Positions 39,803 to 50,138 of a DNA stretch of 64,000 nucleotides are shown here, one piece after another. This DNA is from Flavobacterium piscis (lineage in GTDB: Bacteria > Bacteroidota > Bacteroidia > Flavobacteriales > Flavobacteriaceae): positions 248,001 through 312,000 of the forward strand of contig NZ_LVEN01000010.1 of assembly GCF_001686925.1 (NCBI RefSeq), in the 5' to 3' direction. The notes under the pieces were generated by a model. It had not been told where the DNA came from and ran no database searches. It saw only the letters and a list, made by a program, of their open reading frames with translations. A program made the translations under genes and the position numbers. How positions within the stretch are numbered: position 1 is the first letter of the stretch; every line of letters starts with the position of its first letter.

Positions 39803-41752
39803 TTATTTACTAACCTTATAAACTTCATTTGCCGTAATCATTTCCCAATTGTCGGTTCTGAAAGGCGATGCCGGAAATTTTTCTTTATTGAAAAGATTGA
39901 TTTCGGTATCGTCGTCTGCCCAACCATAGTGGACAGCCACAGGATTTTTTACTTCGTCGCTGGAAACGATGATTTTGTTGTCTTTTATTATCGCTTTCGC
40001 GGAATGAAAAACTTTGTCGGCACCTGCAATTTCGAATCCTTTTACGTTTTCTGACTTGTCCGGAGTTGATAATCCTGAACCAATATTATCGAATGTGAGA
40101 AGGATTTGATTGCCTTTTATTTCCTGAGATTTAAAAGTTGGTCCGCTATAAATTTGTTTTTTACCGTACACATTATTCAGTGCAATTGCTGCCAAACGTA
40201 AGCCGACATCTTGTTTGTTTGTGGGATGAATGTCTTTTGCATTACCAATATCTGTGGTAACGACCATTCCTGTATTTTTTAATTTTAAAGTTTCGGCTTG
40301 TGCTTCACGAAGTTCTGCCCAACGGCTTCCGACTTTACTGTTTCCTTTGAATTCATCAAAAGTGGATAATTGAACGAAGTAGAAAGGAAAATCGCCTTGC
40401 TTGAATTTTGTTCGCCAATCGTTGATCATTAGCGGAAATGCTTTTTTGTATTGTTTTGCGCGCCAAACATTGGCTTCGCCCTGATACCATAAAACGCCCT
40501 GAAACGCATACGGAACCAACGGATTGACCATTGCATTGTACAATAACGATGGATAACTGTTGGGTGAAACGGCAATTTTTACCTGCACAACATTGAATTT
40601 CCAAAGTCCTTCGAGTGGAATATTTTTGTCTGCAAACTGAATTTTAAGATCGGCAGGATCACCATAAATTCCGCCGCCGCCTGAATAATCTGCAATGCGA
40701 ACTGAGATTACATTTTTTCCTTCTTTTAGAGTTCCTGCGGGAATTTTATAAACTCTTAAGGTTTCCCAAATTTTATTGGTTCCAACTTCAACGCCGTTTA
40801 CATAGGTAATATCTTCGTCGTCTACTTTTGAAAGATGTAAAACAGCCTCACTTTTGGCTTGTTCTGCCGTTAAGGTAATTGTTTTTCGCATCCAGACTAC
40901 GCCGTCAATATTGCCTATTTGCTGGTTTTCCCATAAGGACGGTACTTTTATTTCTGGCCAGTTTTTATCATCAAAACTGAATGCTGCAAACTGGTTTTCG
41001 TTTTCCATAGAAACATCAAAACCTTGTATTTTTCTAATATTCTCTAGAAGTGTTCTTTTATAGACTTCAAAAACGGCGTCCATATCCACCTGAGGAACAT
41101 CTGCAATCATGCTTTTAAAATCATCGCTTTTTTCGAATGCTTCACGGCTTGTCCATGTTTCTACATTGGTTCCGCCCCAGGAAGTGTTTATAATACCGAT
41201 TGGGATTTTAAGTTCTGCATATAATTTTTTAGCAAAAAAGAAACCAGCAGCTGTAAAATCGCGAATGTTTTCTTTGTTGGCAACAAGCCATTTTCCTGCT
41301 TTAAGATCTTCTTTTGGGGTTCCGCTTAAATCCTGCGCCACTCCAAAATGACGAATCATGGGATAATCTGAGTCGGCCATTTCTTTATCAGCATTCATGG
41401 TTTTATACATCTGAAATTCCATGTTCGATTGTCCGCTGCAAATCCAGACTTCACCGACCAAAACATTTTTGATGATGATTTTATTTTTTCCTGTAATGGA
41501 TAATTCAAAAGGTCCTCCGGCTTTTTCGGCAGATAATGTAATCATCCATTTTCCGTTTTTATCGGCTTGGATGGTTTTGGTTTGTTTGTTAAAATGAACT
41601 TCTACTTTTTCGTTTGACTCTGCCCAGCCCCAAACCGGAATTTCTTTATTGCGCTGCAACACCATTCCGTCAGAAAACAACAATGGCATTCTAACATTGG
41701 CGTTTGCCAGGATGCTGCACATTATAAAAAGAAAGATTATGTTTTTCTTCAT
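39803..41752 (-). CDS. SGNH-type sialate O-acetylesterase-like carbohydrate esterase
   Basis: This 649-residue exported enzyme (signal peptide 1-18) has the SASA/SGNH blocks: ICSGQSNMEF near 109-118 carrying the serine, VLWYQGEANVW near 423-433, and DIHPTNKQDVG with the Asp-His pair near 522-532. A jelly-roll insert occupies about 265-385. Relatives of this type (family CE20) in xyloglucan loci of other bacteria remove acetyl groups from galactose residues. Here the neighbours support xyloglucan deacetylation, although the sialate esterase name is the usual automatic label. Confidence 0.9.
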   Translation of the reverse strand: MKKNIIFLFIMCSILANANVRMPLLFSDGMVLQRNKEIPVWGWAESNEKVEVHFNKQTKTIQADKNGKWMITLSAEKAGGPFELSITGKNKIIIKNVLVGEVWICSGQSNMEFQMYKTMNADKEMADSDYPMIRHFGVAQDLSGTPKEDLKAGKWLVANKENIRDFTAAGFFFAKKLYAELKIPIGIINTSWGGTNVETWTSREAFEKSDDFKSMIADVPQVDMDAVFEVYKRTLLENIRKIQGFDVSMENENQFAAFSFDDKNWPEIKVPSLWENQQIGNIDGVVWMRKTITLTAEQAKSEAVLHLSKVDDEDITYVNGVEVGTNKIWETLRVYKIPAGTLKEGKNVISVRIADYSGGGGIYGDPADLKIQFADKNIPLEGLWKFNVVQVKIAVSPNSYPSLLYNAMVNPLVPYAFQGVLWYQGEANVWRAKQYKKAFPLMINDWRTKFKQGDFPFYFVQLSTFDEFKGNSKVGSRWAELREAQAETLKLKNTGMVVTTDIGNAKDIHPTNKQDVGLRLAAIALNNVYGKKQIYSGPTFKSQEIKGNQILLTFDNIGSGLSTPDKSENVKGFEIAGADKVFHSAKAIIKDNKIIVSSDEVKNPVAVHYGWADDDTEINLFNKEKFPASPFRTDNWEMITANEVYKVSK

Positions 41753-41770
41753 TGTTTTAATTGTTTAAAC

Positions 41771-41994
41771 CATATAAGTGATATAAGAGAACCTAAGCCT
41801 TAGATGCGGATTGTGCCTATATTTTCTTATATCACTTATATGATGAATCTATTGTTTTTATTTTAATTAAATGCAAAAACGATATAGTTTGTCATTTCGA
41901 CGTAAGGAGAAATCACACAAGAAACTCCGCAAAAATTGGCGACATTCATTGTCGATCACCTAGTGTGATTTCTCCCTTCGGTCGAAATGACAAA
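41771..41994. repeat. Two large inverted repeats between esterase and GH5 genes
   Basis: CATATAAGTGATATAAGA (41771-41788) has a perfect inverse copy ending near 41843. A second palindrome runs from 41888 to 41994 with arms TTTGTCATTTCGAC and GTCGAAATGACAAA, plus GAGAAATCACAC and GTGTGATTTCTC inside. The 324-bp gap holds no gene. Confidence 0.75.
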
Positions 41995-42076
41995 ATTGTG
42001 AATAATCAGAATCTGAACTTGAACTTTTAAATCAAACTTAAATTATCTTTTATCCCTTAGATAGTAAATAGATTTT

Positions 42077-43588
42077 TTACTGTAATCCTTCGATCATTGC
42101 ATTCAAAGCCTGAGTGTCAGAAACTGTATTATTAGCTCTGTTAATGATTCCGAAACTGTTGTCACCAAGACTTCCTTCATCCCAATAAAATGGTAATAGA
42201 CCATTTGCTTTGGCTGTTTTTACCACTGTTTTTAAATAATAAGCCCTTGAAGCCAAATGTAAAGTTAAGGCATCACCGCTTAAAGTCGATCTGCGAATGG
42301 CACCAAATTCTCCTAATAAAACCGGAATTCCTTTATCAACAAACTGGTTTTTCATTAATTTAAAGTTTTTCTCTAAATCTGCTTCCTCACCCCAATTTGC
42401 ATTTCGATCCGTATCTGTCGTTGAGTGATAAGCTGCTCCCCAATAGTAAAACATTTTTCCCCAGGTTTCGTCTTTGGTTAATCCGGCGAAATTCCATGGT
42501 GTATAATAATGTACTTCGACCATCATGCGATTTGCTGCTGCATCTGTTGGCAGGCTGGTCATCAACTTATTTGTTTTTTCGATATCTGTTGTTGGGCCCT
42601 GAACTACTAATGTTCTGTAAGCATTTTTACCTCCAGTTGAACGAACAGCATCAATAAAAGTTTGGTGATAAGATGTTAAAACTGCCATTTGTGCTGCATC
42701 TTCAACCGCCGGCTCATTGGCACTGGCAAAAAGCAAATGCTCATCAAATCCGCGTAATTGCGTTGCAATTTGTTCCCAGAATGCTTTTTGTTTGGCGTTG
42801 TTTTCTACTTTTTTGGATTCGGTAATATTGTTTTCTAACCATCCACCGTCCCAGTGAATGTTTACTACCACATACATATTATTGTCTACACAATACTGCA
42901 CGACTTCTTTTACGCGGTTTAGCCAATCTGCTTTAATTTTGGCTGTAGCCGAATTTTCTAAATACTGATTCCATGAACACGGAATTCTAATGGCATTAAA
43001 TCCGCTTGCTTTTACAGCATCGATTAAGGCTTTTGTCACTTTTGGATTTCCCCACGCGGTTTCTCCGTTAGTCGCTTCTAAAGTGTTTCCAATATTCCAG
43101 CCCAGTTTTATTTTTGCAGCTAATTGCACTGCGGTACTTGACATTCCTGAAGCATCAGCTGCAATTGGGTTGGTGTTGTAACTTGGGTATAAACCTGTAA
43201 CAGGATTTCCTGCTGCTTGCGACACTGCAATCTGAATTGATGGAGCTTCGCCTGAACTTACTGTTAAGGTTGCCGTTCTTGCCTCTGTTGTTGTGTTTTC
43301 TAAAGCCGTTACTTTTACGATAACTGTTCCTTTAACTCCTGATGACTGGCTTAATTGTAGCCAGTTTGCATTAGTACTTGTAATTGTCCAGGCCTGTACA
43401 TTGGCATTAACTTTTACAATAGCTTCACTGCCTTTACCTAAAAAATCAATTTTATTGGTATCTGCACTCAGCATTTTTTCTACAGTTGCCGGATCTGCTG
43501 CGTCTTTGTCTGAACTGCAAGCCCAGATCGTTAAAAACGACAAACTCAACATGGCACTAAACAGGTAACTCTTAATAGTATTTTTCAT
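42077..43588 (-). CDS. GH5 endo-glucanase/xyloglucanase lipoprotein with BACON domain
   Basis: A lipobox (TIWAC) places the lipid cysteine at residue 24. Residues about 40-127 form a BACON domain (ANWLQLSQSSGVKGTVIVKV), and residues about 150-500 form the GH5 barrel. The acid/base is the glutamate of ASANEP near residue 291 and the nucleophile that of LLGEFGA near residue 427; HYYTPW is typical of GH5 subfamily 4. Such enzymes are the surface endo-xyloglucanases of xyloglucan loci: they cut the backbone so that oligosaccharides can enter via SusCD. Subfamily is inferred from context and motif. Confidence 0.92.
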   Translation of the reverse strand: MKNTIKSYLFSAMLSLSFLTIWACSSDKDAADPATVEKMLSADTNKIDFLGKGSEAIVKVNANVQAWTITSTNANWLQLSQSSGVKGTVIVKVTALENTTTEARTATLTVSSGEAPSIQIAVSQAAGNPVTGLYPSYNTNPIAADASGMSSTAVQLAAKIKLGWNIGNTLEATNGETAWGNPKVTKALIDAVKASGFNAIRIPCSWNQYLENSATAKIKADWLNRVKEVVQYCVDNNMYVVVNIHWDGGWLENNITESKKVENNAKQKAFWEQIATQLRGFDEHLLFASANEPAVEDAAQMAVLTSYHQTFIDAVRSTGGKNAYRTLVVQGPTTDIEKTNKLMTSLPTDAAANRMMVEVHYYTPWNFAGLTKDETWGKMFYYWGAAYHSTTDTDRNANWGEEADLEKNFKLMKNQFVDKGIPVLLGEFGAIRRSTLSGDALTLHLASRAYYLKTVVKTAKANGLLPFYWDEGSLGDNSFGIINRANNTVSDTQALNAMIEGLQ

Positions 43589-43745
43589 TTGGTTTGGTTT
43601 AATAGTTAGTTCTAAGTTTTATTCAGTCAACTTCATTTTATTTATTAAAATAACTGTTGTGCGTAATACATAAAAATTTAATTACAACCTACAGATTAAA
43701 ATAATGCTCTTTAATAAAAATTAAAGAGCATTAGTATTTCAAGTA

Positions 43746-45989
43746 TTATTGGATTGTTACCTGAATTTCTTTTTTAATATCTCTAGAAGAAGTTCCCAGT
43801 TTGATCGTATATTTTCCAGGTTCAACTGTCCATTTTTTGGCTGCAACATCGTAGTAAGCCAATTCTTTTACTGGTACTTTGATCGTTACTTTTTCTGAAC
43901 CTCCCGCTTTTACGGCAGCTTTTTTGAAACCTTTTAATTCCTGAGCGGCACGTGTAATTTTAGAATCAGATTTAGAAGTATATAATTGTACCACTTCTTT
44001 TCCGTCTACTTTTCCAGTGTTTTTAACGTCAACTGTAACTTCAATTACATCGTTTTGAGCGTACGATTCTTTATTTGCTTTTGCATTATCAAGCGCAAAA
44101 GTGGTGTACGACAATCCGTAACCAAAAGGATAAAGTGGCGCAACATTTTTAGTATCAAACCAACGGTATCCGATCAAAATTCCTTCTGCATAATTTACCG
44201 TTTTGTCTCCAGGGAAACTGTTTGTTGCATGTGCTGGAGAATCTTTTAGTTGTTTAGGCATTGTCCAAGGTAATTTTCCTGACGGATTTACTTTTCCTAA
44301 AATTACATCAGCCAAAGCATTTCCACCTTCAGAACCATTAAACCAGCTCCAAACTAAAGCTGACGATTTTTGGCTTACTTCATTAATATCAAATGGAGCT
44401 CCTGCAATCATTACTACAATAGTTTTTGGATTGGCTGCCGTTACTTTTCTGATTAATTCTTCTTGTCCAAAAGGCAAATGTAAATCTCTACGGTCTGAAG
44501 CTTCTGTTTCGTAATCACGGTTTGAACCTGCAAAAATGATCGCAACATCTGAATTTTTAGCTGCTTCTACTGCTTCCTGAACTTTAGCGTCATCCAATTT
44601 GTCGATTGTAACTGGTCCTGTAGAAGTAATATTTCCTAAATTTCCTTTGTTTTTTTCGTCGTAACGCTCTAAATAACCTTCTGCGTAATTGATTTTAATT
44701 GAAGAAGGTAATCTGTTTTTAAGACCTTCTAAAGGCGTAACTTCTCTTTTTGTTTTCACTCCAGCTCCAAATCCGCCAAGAGCGTTTTTCTTTGTAGCAT
44801 TGTTTCCAATTACAGCAATCGATTTTACACCGTCTAATTTTAATGGTAAAGCATTGTTATCGTTTTTCAACAATACAATTGCTTCTGCCGCAATTTTGTA
44901 AGCGTCCTGGTAATGTGCTTCTGTTGCGATGCTTCCTTTTGCACGCTCGCCTCCGCCCATTGCTTTAACCTGGAACAAAACTCTTAAAATACGTTTTACA
45001 TGCAGATCAATTTCTTTTTCTGAAACTTCTCCAGATTTAACGGCTGCAATTAATTTATCGGCTAAGAAAAATTCGTTGAATGGTTTTGGTGTTCCCATTT
45101 CAATATCTAAACCATTTTTTAATGCTTTTGCTGTAGAATGCACCGCAGCCCAGTCTGAAACTACTACACCTTTAAATCCCCATTCGTCACGAAGGATTTT
45201 ATTCAGCATATAATCGTTTTCACATAAATATTCGCCTCTAAATTTATTGTAAGCTCCCATAATACTATAGGCTTTTGCTTCTTTTACCGAAGCTTCAAAA
45301 GCGGGAAGATAAATTTCACGAAGTGTACGCTCATCAATTTGTACATCGACAAAATCACGATTCGTTTCCTGATTGTTTGCTGCATAATGTTTTACGCAAG
45401 CCATTACATCTTTTTCTTGTAAACCAACAATCAATGGCACCGAAAGTTTTTTATTCAAAAACGGATCTTCAGACATGTATTCGTAAGTTCTTCCTCCAAG
45501 CGGTGTTCTTACCATATTGATGGCTGGCGAAAGTAACATGTCTTTGTCTCTTGCACGTAATTCTTCTCCTAAACTAGCTCCAAAAGTATGCGCCATTTCT
45601 GCATTCCAAGTTGCAGCCAAAGCGCCTCCTGCCGGATAATACGTTGCAAAGTCGTTTGTTAAACCTGCCGGAGCCCAATTATCTCTTGAGATTTCTTCAC
45701 GAACTCCCAACGGACCGTCGGCCATTTTTAATTCTGGAATTCCTAAACGTTTTACGCCTGCGTTTGCAAACATACTGTTCCCGTGAAGCATTCCAATTTT
45801 TTCTTCTAATGTCATCTGCGAAATCAATTTGTCGATTTCAGCATCATGATCTGTGCTTATTTCTTTTCCTGTGTATTCTTCTGTCTGAGGTGAATCCGAA
45901 TTTGAAGCTTCTGTCTTCGCATCATTTTTACAAGAAGTAAACAATGCAAAAACAACTGCTGCCGAAAGGAATATCATTTTGTTTTTCAT
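43746..45989 (-). CDS. GH3 beta-glucosidase lipoprotein
   Basis: The 747-residue protein has a lipobox ALFTSCKN (C20), the GH3 N-terminal barrel with the nucleophile aspartate in GVVVSDWAAVH near residue 277, a C-terminal alpha/beta domain and a fibronectin-III-like domain from about 650. The acid/base is in the NRDYETEASDR loop. GH3 enzymes release beta-linked glucose from the non-reducing end; here the substrate would be debranched xyloglucan oligosaccharide in the periplasm. Confidence 0.94.
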   Translation of the reverse strand: MKNKMIFLSAAVVFALFTSCKNDAKTEASNSDSPQTEEYTGKEISTDHDAEIDKLISQMTLEEKIGMLHGNSMFANAGVKRLGIPELKMADGPLGVREEISRDNWAPAGLTNDFATYYPAGGALAATWNAEMAHTFGASLGEELRARDKDMLLSPAINMVRTPLGGRTYEYMSEDPFLNKKLSVPLIVGLQEKDVMACVKHYAANNQETNRDFVDVQIDERTLREIYLPAFEASVKEAKAYSIMGAYNKFRGEYLCENDYMLNKILRDEWGFKGVVVSDWAAVHSTAKALKNGLDIEMGTPKPFNEFFLADKLIAAVKSGEVSEKEIDLHVKRILRVLFQVKAMGGGERAKGSIATEAHYQDAYKIAAEAIVLLKNDNNALPLKLDGVKSIAVIGNNATKKNALGGFGAGVKTKREVTPLEGLKNRLPSSIKINYAEGYLERYDEKNKGNLGNITSTGPVTIDKLDDAKVQEAVEAAKNSDVAIIFAGSNRDYETEASDRRDLHLPFGQEELIRKVTAANPKTIVVMIAGAPFDINEVSQKSSALVWSWFNGSEGGNALADVILGKVNPSGKLPWTMPKQLKDSPAHATNSFPGDKTVNYAEGILIGYRWFDTKNVAPLYPFGYGLSYTTFALDNAKANKESYAQNDVIEVTVDVKNTGKVDGKEVVQLYTSKSDSKITRAAQELKGFKKAAVKAGGSEKVTIKVPVKELAYYDVAAKKWTVEPGKYTIKLGTSSRDIKKEIQVTIQ

Positions 45990-46081
45990 AGATAGTTAGG
46001 TGTTTAGATTTAAAGATTCTCAGCCTCACAAATGATCTTTAAATACCGTTAATATTATTTTTTATGTTTGTGGTTTTTTGT

Positions 46082-47647
46082 TTATTGTTTAATCAGATTA
46101 AGAAAAAAAACATCATTTTCATTGATTTTAAATTCTCTGCTGAAAGTTCCTTTTCCGTCAATCGTAATTTTTTCTGTTGCAATTGGTGCGCCGTTGTTTT
46201 TTTCTTTTAATGAATTAACCTGCTGACGCGTTAACTGACTTGGTTTATTCATTGCCAAATAATCTGCATAAACGTCGTTTGATTTATATCCTACTTTGTA
46301 AATTTCTAGCAGATATTTTCCTTTCTGCATTCCGTTGACTTCAACTTTTACTTTTCCTTTTTCTTTTGATGGAAGATCCTGAACATAATAAGTTTGGTTC
46401 CAAACTTTATCGCCCGGATGTGTATTGGTAAAATCCCATAGCAAAACCTGAACATCACCTTTTGCATTTTTAGAAGTCCACGACGCTTTATCTGAATTTT
46501 GAAGTTCTGTTTCTCCTAATTTATTCATTAAATAATAAGAGAAATAGGCCGGCTTTTTAATTCCTTGCGTATTCAACAGTCCAAAACCTCCGTGAAAAGG
46601 TGTAAATCTTGGTCCTGGTTCTTCAAAAATATCAGTAAAAACCCAATATGACATGGAGTTTGCATCATTGCCTACTTGCTTCAATTTCTGCAGAATATAA
46701 GCTGCCGAATGATAACTGTCGTGAATTGGATCGGCTGGCGTGTAAGATGAACTCCATTCTGTATAATGCAATTCTAAATTTGGTTTAGACGAATTGGTGA
46801 TCTGCTTACGCGAATTACTAACATCTCCGTTGACACTATTGATGTCTGGGCTCAAAACTGTTCCAGAAGTTCCGAATTCGTCCAAATATCCTTGATTAAC
46901 ACCATAAGTATGGGTCGAAATAAAATCAAGTGGAACATTATTTTTTTCACAAAAATCAATTGTTTCCGGCACCCATCCTGCTCCAGCCGTTGCGGGTCCA
47001 CCAACTTTGTATGATGGATTTACAGCTTTTATTCCGCGTGCTGCGTATTCGTATAATTTGAAATATTCTGCTTGAGTTCCTGTCCAGAAACCCGGAGTTA
47101 AATTAGGTTCGTTCCAGACTTCAAAATACCATGTTTTTACTTCCTCATCTCCGTAACGTTCCTTAAAATGTGCGGTTAGATTTTTAATTAAATCTTCCCA
47201 TTTTTTATAATCTTTTGGAGGTGTTACATTTCCCTTCCACCAAAAAATAGTTTCTTTTCCACTTGCTAAAGCATTAGGCATAAAACCTAGTTCTACAAAG
47301 GGTTTCATTTTCAAACTCACAATATAATCAAACAAAACGTCTATATATTGGTAATTGTATTCCGGATTTCCTTTGTTATCTTCACGATAAACCGCCATAT
47401 CATCAGACAATAAACCATGAAAACGGATGTATTTAAAATCACATTCTTTTTTAACCAATGCCAATTGCTGCTGCCAGTCGGCTCTCAAACCTTCGTTTGC
47501 TCTTCCGGCACCAATGCATTCTTTAAACATGGTGTTTAATTTTCCTGCTTCTTTTTTATAATAAACTTTTATGATTCGATTTTCATTTTGCCCAAATAAA
47601 TGGATTGAACTAAATAAAAATGTTGCTATGATTAAAAGTTTTTTCAT
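46082..47647 (-). CDS. GH39 glycoside hydrolase (beta-xylosidase type)
   Basis: After the signal peptide (1-19) a (beta/alpha)8 barrel carries the acid/base glutamate in VWNEPNLTPGFW near residue 179 and the nucleophile in HYTEWSSSY near residue 297, as expected for GH39. The C-terminal beta-domain ends FFLNLIKQ. GH39 includes beta-xylosidases and alpha-L-iduronidases. Xyloglucan side chains carry alpha-xylose; beta-xylose occurs only in some plant types, so this enzyme could widen the substrate range of the locus. Confidence 0.9.
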   Translation of the reverse strand: MKKLLIIATFLFSSIHLFGQNENRIIKVYYKKEAGKLNTMFKECIGAGRANEGLRADWQQQLALVKKECDFKYIRFHGLLSDDMAVYREDNKGNPEYNYQYIDVLFDYIVSLKMKPFVELGFMPNALASGKETIFWWKGNVTPPKDYKKWEDLIKNLTAHFKERYGDEEVKTWYFEVWNEPNLTPGFWTGTQAEYFKLYEYAARGIKAVNPSYKVGGPATAGAGWVPETIDFCEKNNVPLDFISTHTYGVNQGYLDEFGTSGTVLSPDINSVNGDVSNSRKQITNSSKPNLELHYTEWSSSYTPADPIHDSYHSAAYILQKLKQVGNDANSMSYWVFTDIFEEPGPRFTPFHGGFGLLNTQGIKKPAYFSYYLMNKLGETELQNSDKASWTSKNAKGDVQVLLWDFTNTHPGDKVWNQTYYVQDLPSKEKGKVKVEVNGMQKGKYLLEIYKVGYKSNDVYADYLAMNKPSQLTRQQVNSLKEKNNGAPIATEKITIDGKGTFSREFKINENDVFFLNLIKQ

Positions 47648-47977
47648 CTGAAATGGTTTTTTTTATTTTTTGCCACTCCCGATAGTTATCGGGATAATAG
47701 GATTCTAAAGGATTTTTTTCTTTTCTCTCGCAGATTTAGCAGATCATGCAGATTTAAATCTTTTTTACTGTGTCTATATTTTATTTATACCGATTGGAAT
47801 AAAAAATCTGCATTATCTGCTAAATCTGCGAGAGAAAAAAAATCATTTTAATCATTTAATCTGTGGCTAAATATTTATTTTCTAATTATATGTTAGACGC
47901 ACTGCAGTGCGTCTCTACAATTATATGTAATTGTTGCGTTACGAAACCAGATAGGTTGTAAAAAACCTGTCTGGTTT
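47648..47977. repeat. Dense palindromic repeats upstream of the GH39 gene
   Basis: The stretch 47724-47835 holds inverted arms TCTCTCGCAGATTTAGCAGA and its complement. AGACGCACTGCAGTGCGTCT at 47895-47914 is a perfect 20-bp palindrome. AAACCAGATAGGTT and AACCTGTCTGGTTT at 47944-47977 form another hairpin. A CCCGATAGTTATCGGG hairpin is at 47677-47692. No gene is present. Confidence 0.8.
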
Positions 47978-48019
47978 ATACCTAACGTTTAACTTTTAAC
48001 ATCTAACCTCTAACTCAAA

Positions 48020-50026
48020 TTACAGCTTTTTAAATCTTACTGCTCCACCGCCTGCTCCGCCTAATTTTAGATTTAGAACATCTGAAGCTTTTACTGTTTT
48101 CTTAGAAATGGCAACTGCTTCTGGATTGTGCGTTTGATCTGTTCCTTCGGCATCCACATAAATTTGTGCTTCGTAAGTTGCTGCTGGATCTAAGAATGAT
48201 AGTGAAACTTCTACATTTCTTGGTTTTTCATTGGTTAAAGTTCCCAAATACCAGTCTGCGCTGTTTCTGTCTTTTCTTGCTGTTGTAATGTATTCACCAA
48301 TTTTTCCTTCTAAGATTTTAGTGTCTTCCCAATCTGTCGGAACATCTTTTAAGAATTGTAAAGCTGGTTTTCCTTCGTAGTTTTCAGGAAGATCGGCCAA
48401 CATCTGGATTGGTGCATAAATCGTAACATACAGTGCCAATTGCTGTCCCACTGTTCCCTGAATTCTTTTTCCCGGATACCCTTGTTTTACCTCAACATCA
48501 AAAATTCCAGGCGTAAAATCCATTGGTCCGGAAAGTAATCTTGTGAATGGAATAATAGTTAAATGGTTTGGCGGATTTCCTTCGCTCCAAGCGTTATATT
48601 CTTGTCCACGCGCTGCCTCTCTCGAAACCATGTTTGGAAAAGTTCTGCGTTCTCCTGTATCTTTTATCGATTCGTGGTATAAAACGGCTAAATCGTATTG
48701 TGCTGCTTTTTCTAAAATGTATCTAAAATAATTCACTCCAAATTGTCCAAAGTGCATTTGTTTCATATTCAATTTGGAACCCACGTGACCGATTTTTACA
48801 GTATGAATTCCTAGTTTCTTGTATAAAGCAAAACCTTCATCAACTTCTTTTAAATAGTTAATTAAGTTCGAACCTGTTTCGTGATATCCAATTAATTCGA
48901 TATTCTTTTTCTTTCCATACTCCACTACTTTTTCAAGGTCGAAATTGTCAGCGCTTTTCGTGAAGCTGAACATGTGCATGCGGTTTTCGTACCAGCCCGG
49001 CGTCCATCCTTTGTTCCATCCTTCGATCAGTAAATGATGAAAGCCTTCTTTTGCTGTAAAATCAATATATTCTTCAGCATGTTTGGTTGTTGCACCTTGT
49101 TTGTCGCTTTCCCAGAACGTATATTTCCCGATGTGCATTCCCCACCAAATTCCTAAATATTTATAAGGTTTGAAATAACTTGCTGTATTTTTTAATTTGT
49201 TTGGTTCGTTTAGGTTTAAAACCAAATAAGAAGTAATTAATTCTCCTGGATTTTCTCCAATTTGAAGTGTTCTCCAAGATGAAGTAAACGTATCTTTTAC
49301 ACGAACTTTTACTCCATCAGGCCACGGCACTAAATCCGATTTTAATTCGGTTCCTTTTGTGTTTACCAAAGTCATACTCGCAAAATCAATCAGATTTGCC
49401 TCGTGAAAACTTAGAGCCAATCCGCTTTTACTTTCAATTGTTAGTGGAGTTAAAACGGTGTCCAAAGTACTTACCGGCGCATCTTTAAAAAGATATTCGT
49501 CGCGGTTTTCTCTGTTTGCCGGAATCCACCATGCTTTTCCATCTTCTTTTAGATTGAAAGTTGTTTTTTCATCCGTAATGAAAATACTGTCTTTTACATT
49601 TTGCTTTGGATACACATATCTAAAAGCAATTCCGTCATCAAACGCACGAAACTGAATTTGTAATTTACGTTTGTTTCCTGTTTTTTGCTGTAAATCAACT
49701 ACAAGCTGATTGTAATTGTTTCTGATGTTTTTCTTTTCCCCCCAAACTTGTTCCCAAGTCTCGTCAAAAGTTGAAGTTTTGGCACCTTTAATTTCAAAAT
49801 TTGAGCTTAAATCTTCATTTCCTTTTAGCAAAAATCCCATATCTGACGGAGAAATCACTTCGGTTTTTCCGTGAGAAACTGCGTATTTTGGAGCATTTTT
49901 TACCAGCTCAAATTTAATTTTGTTTTTTCCGTTTGGCGATGCCAATTCGTAAGCACTTTTGTTTTTCTGACTGTATCCAATCGAAACTGAAAGGATTAAA
50001 GCGGGAAGAAGGAGGTAATTTTTCAT
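48020..50026 (-). CDS. GH97 glycoside hydrolase (SusB-like)
   Basis: The 668-residue protein has a signal peptide (1-19), an N-terminal super-sandwich domain, a central barrel and a C-terminal beta-domain. In the barrel, VLYHESIKDTGERRTFPN and ARGQEYNAWSE retain the glutamates found in inverting SusB-type alpha-glucosidases. The strand TVKIGHVGS has glycine where retaining GH97 alpha-galactosidases carry the nucleophile aspartate. I therefore infer an inverting enzyme acting on alpha-glucosides or a related alpha-linked sugar. This is not a standard xyloglucan activity. Confidence 0.9.
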   Translation of the reverse strand: MKNYLLLPALILSVSIGYSQKNKSAYELASPNGKNKIKFELVKNAPKYAVSHGKTEVISPSDMGFLLKGNEDLSSNFEIKGAKTSTFDETWEQVWGEKKNIRNNYNQLVVDLQQKTGNKRKLQIQFRAFDDGIAFRYVYPKQNVKDSIFITDEKTTFNLKEDGKAWWIPANRENRDEYLFKDAPVSTLDTVLTPLTIESKSGLALSFHEANLIDFASMTLVNTKGTELKSDLVPWPDGVKVRVKDTFTSSWRTLQIGENPGELITSYLVLNLNEPNKLKNTASYFKPYKYLGIWWGMHIGKYTFWESDKQGATTKHAEEYIDFTAKEGFHHLLIEGWNKGWTPGWYENRMHMFSFTKSADNFDLEKVVEYGKKKNIELIGYHETGSNLINYLKEVDEGFALYKKLGIHTVKIGHVGSKLNMKQMHFGQFGVNYFRYILEKAAQYDLAVLYHESIKDTGERRTFPNMVSREAARGQEYNAWSEGNPPNHLTIIPFTRLLSGPMDFTPGIFDVEVKQGYPGKRIQGTVGQQLALYVTIYAPIQMLADLPENYEGKPALQFLKDVPTDWEDTKILEGKIGEYITTARKDRNSADWYLGTLTNEKPRNVEVSLSFLDPAATYEAQIYVDAEGTDQTHNPEAVAISKKTVKASDVLNLKLGGAGGGAVRFKKL

Positions 50027-50138
50027 GATATTTTTCTTAATTCATTTTTAATAAATCGGGTGTTGCTTGTGCTTTCACCCGATTTAGAAACTCAACAAAA
50101 ACTTATTTTTTATCCTTAATTTGGATTATTTTTTTTGC

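Noticed and set aside
43986..45213. Several open frames on the plus strand across the GH3 gene
   Set aside because: They are mirror frames of a well-supported coding sequence.
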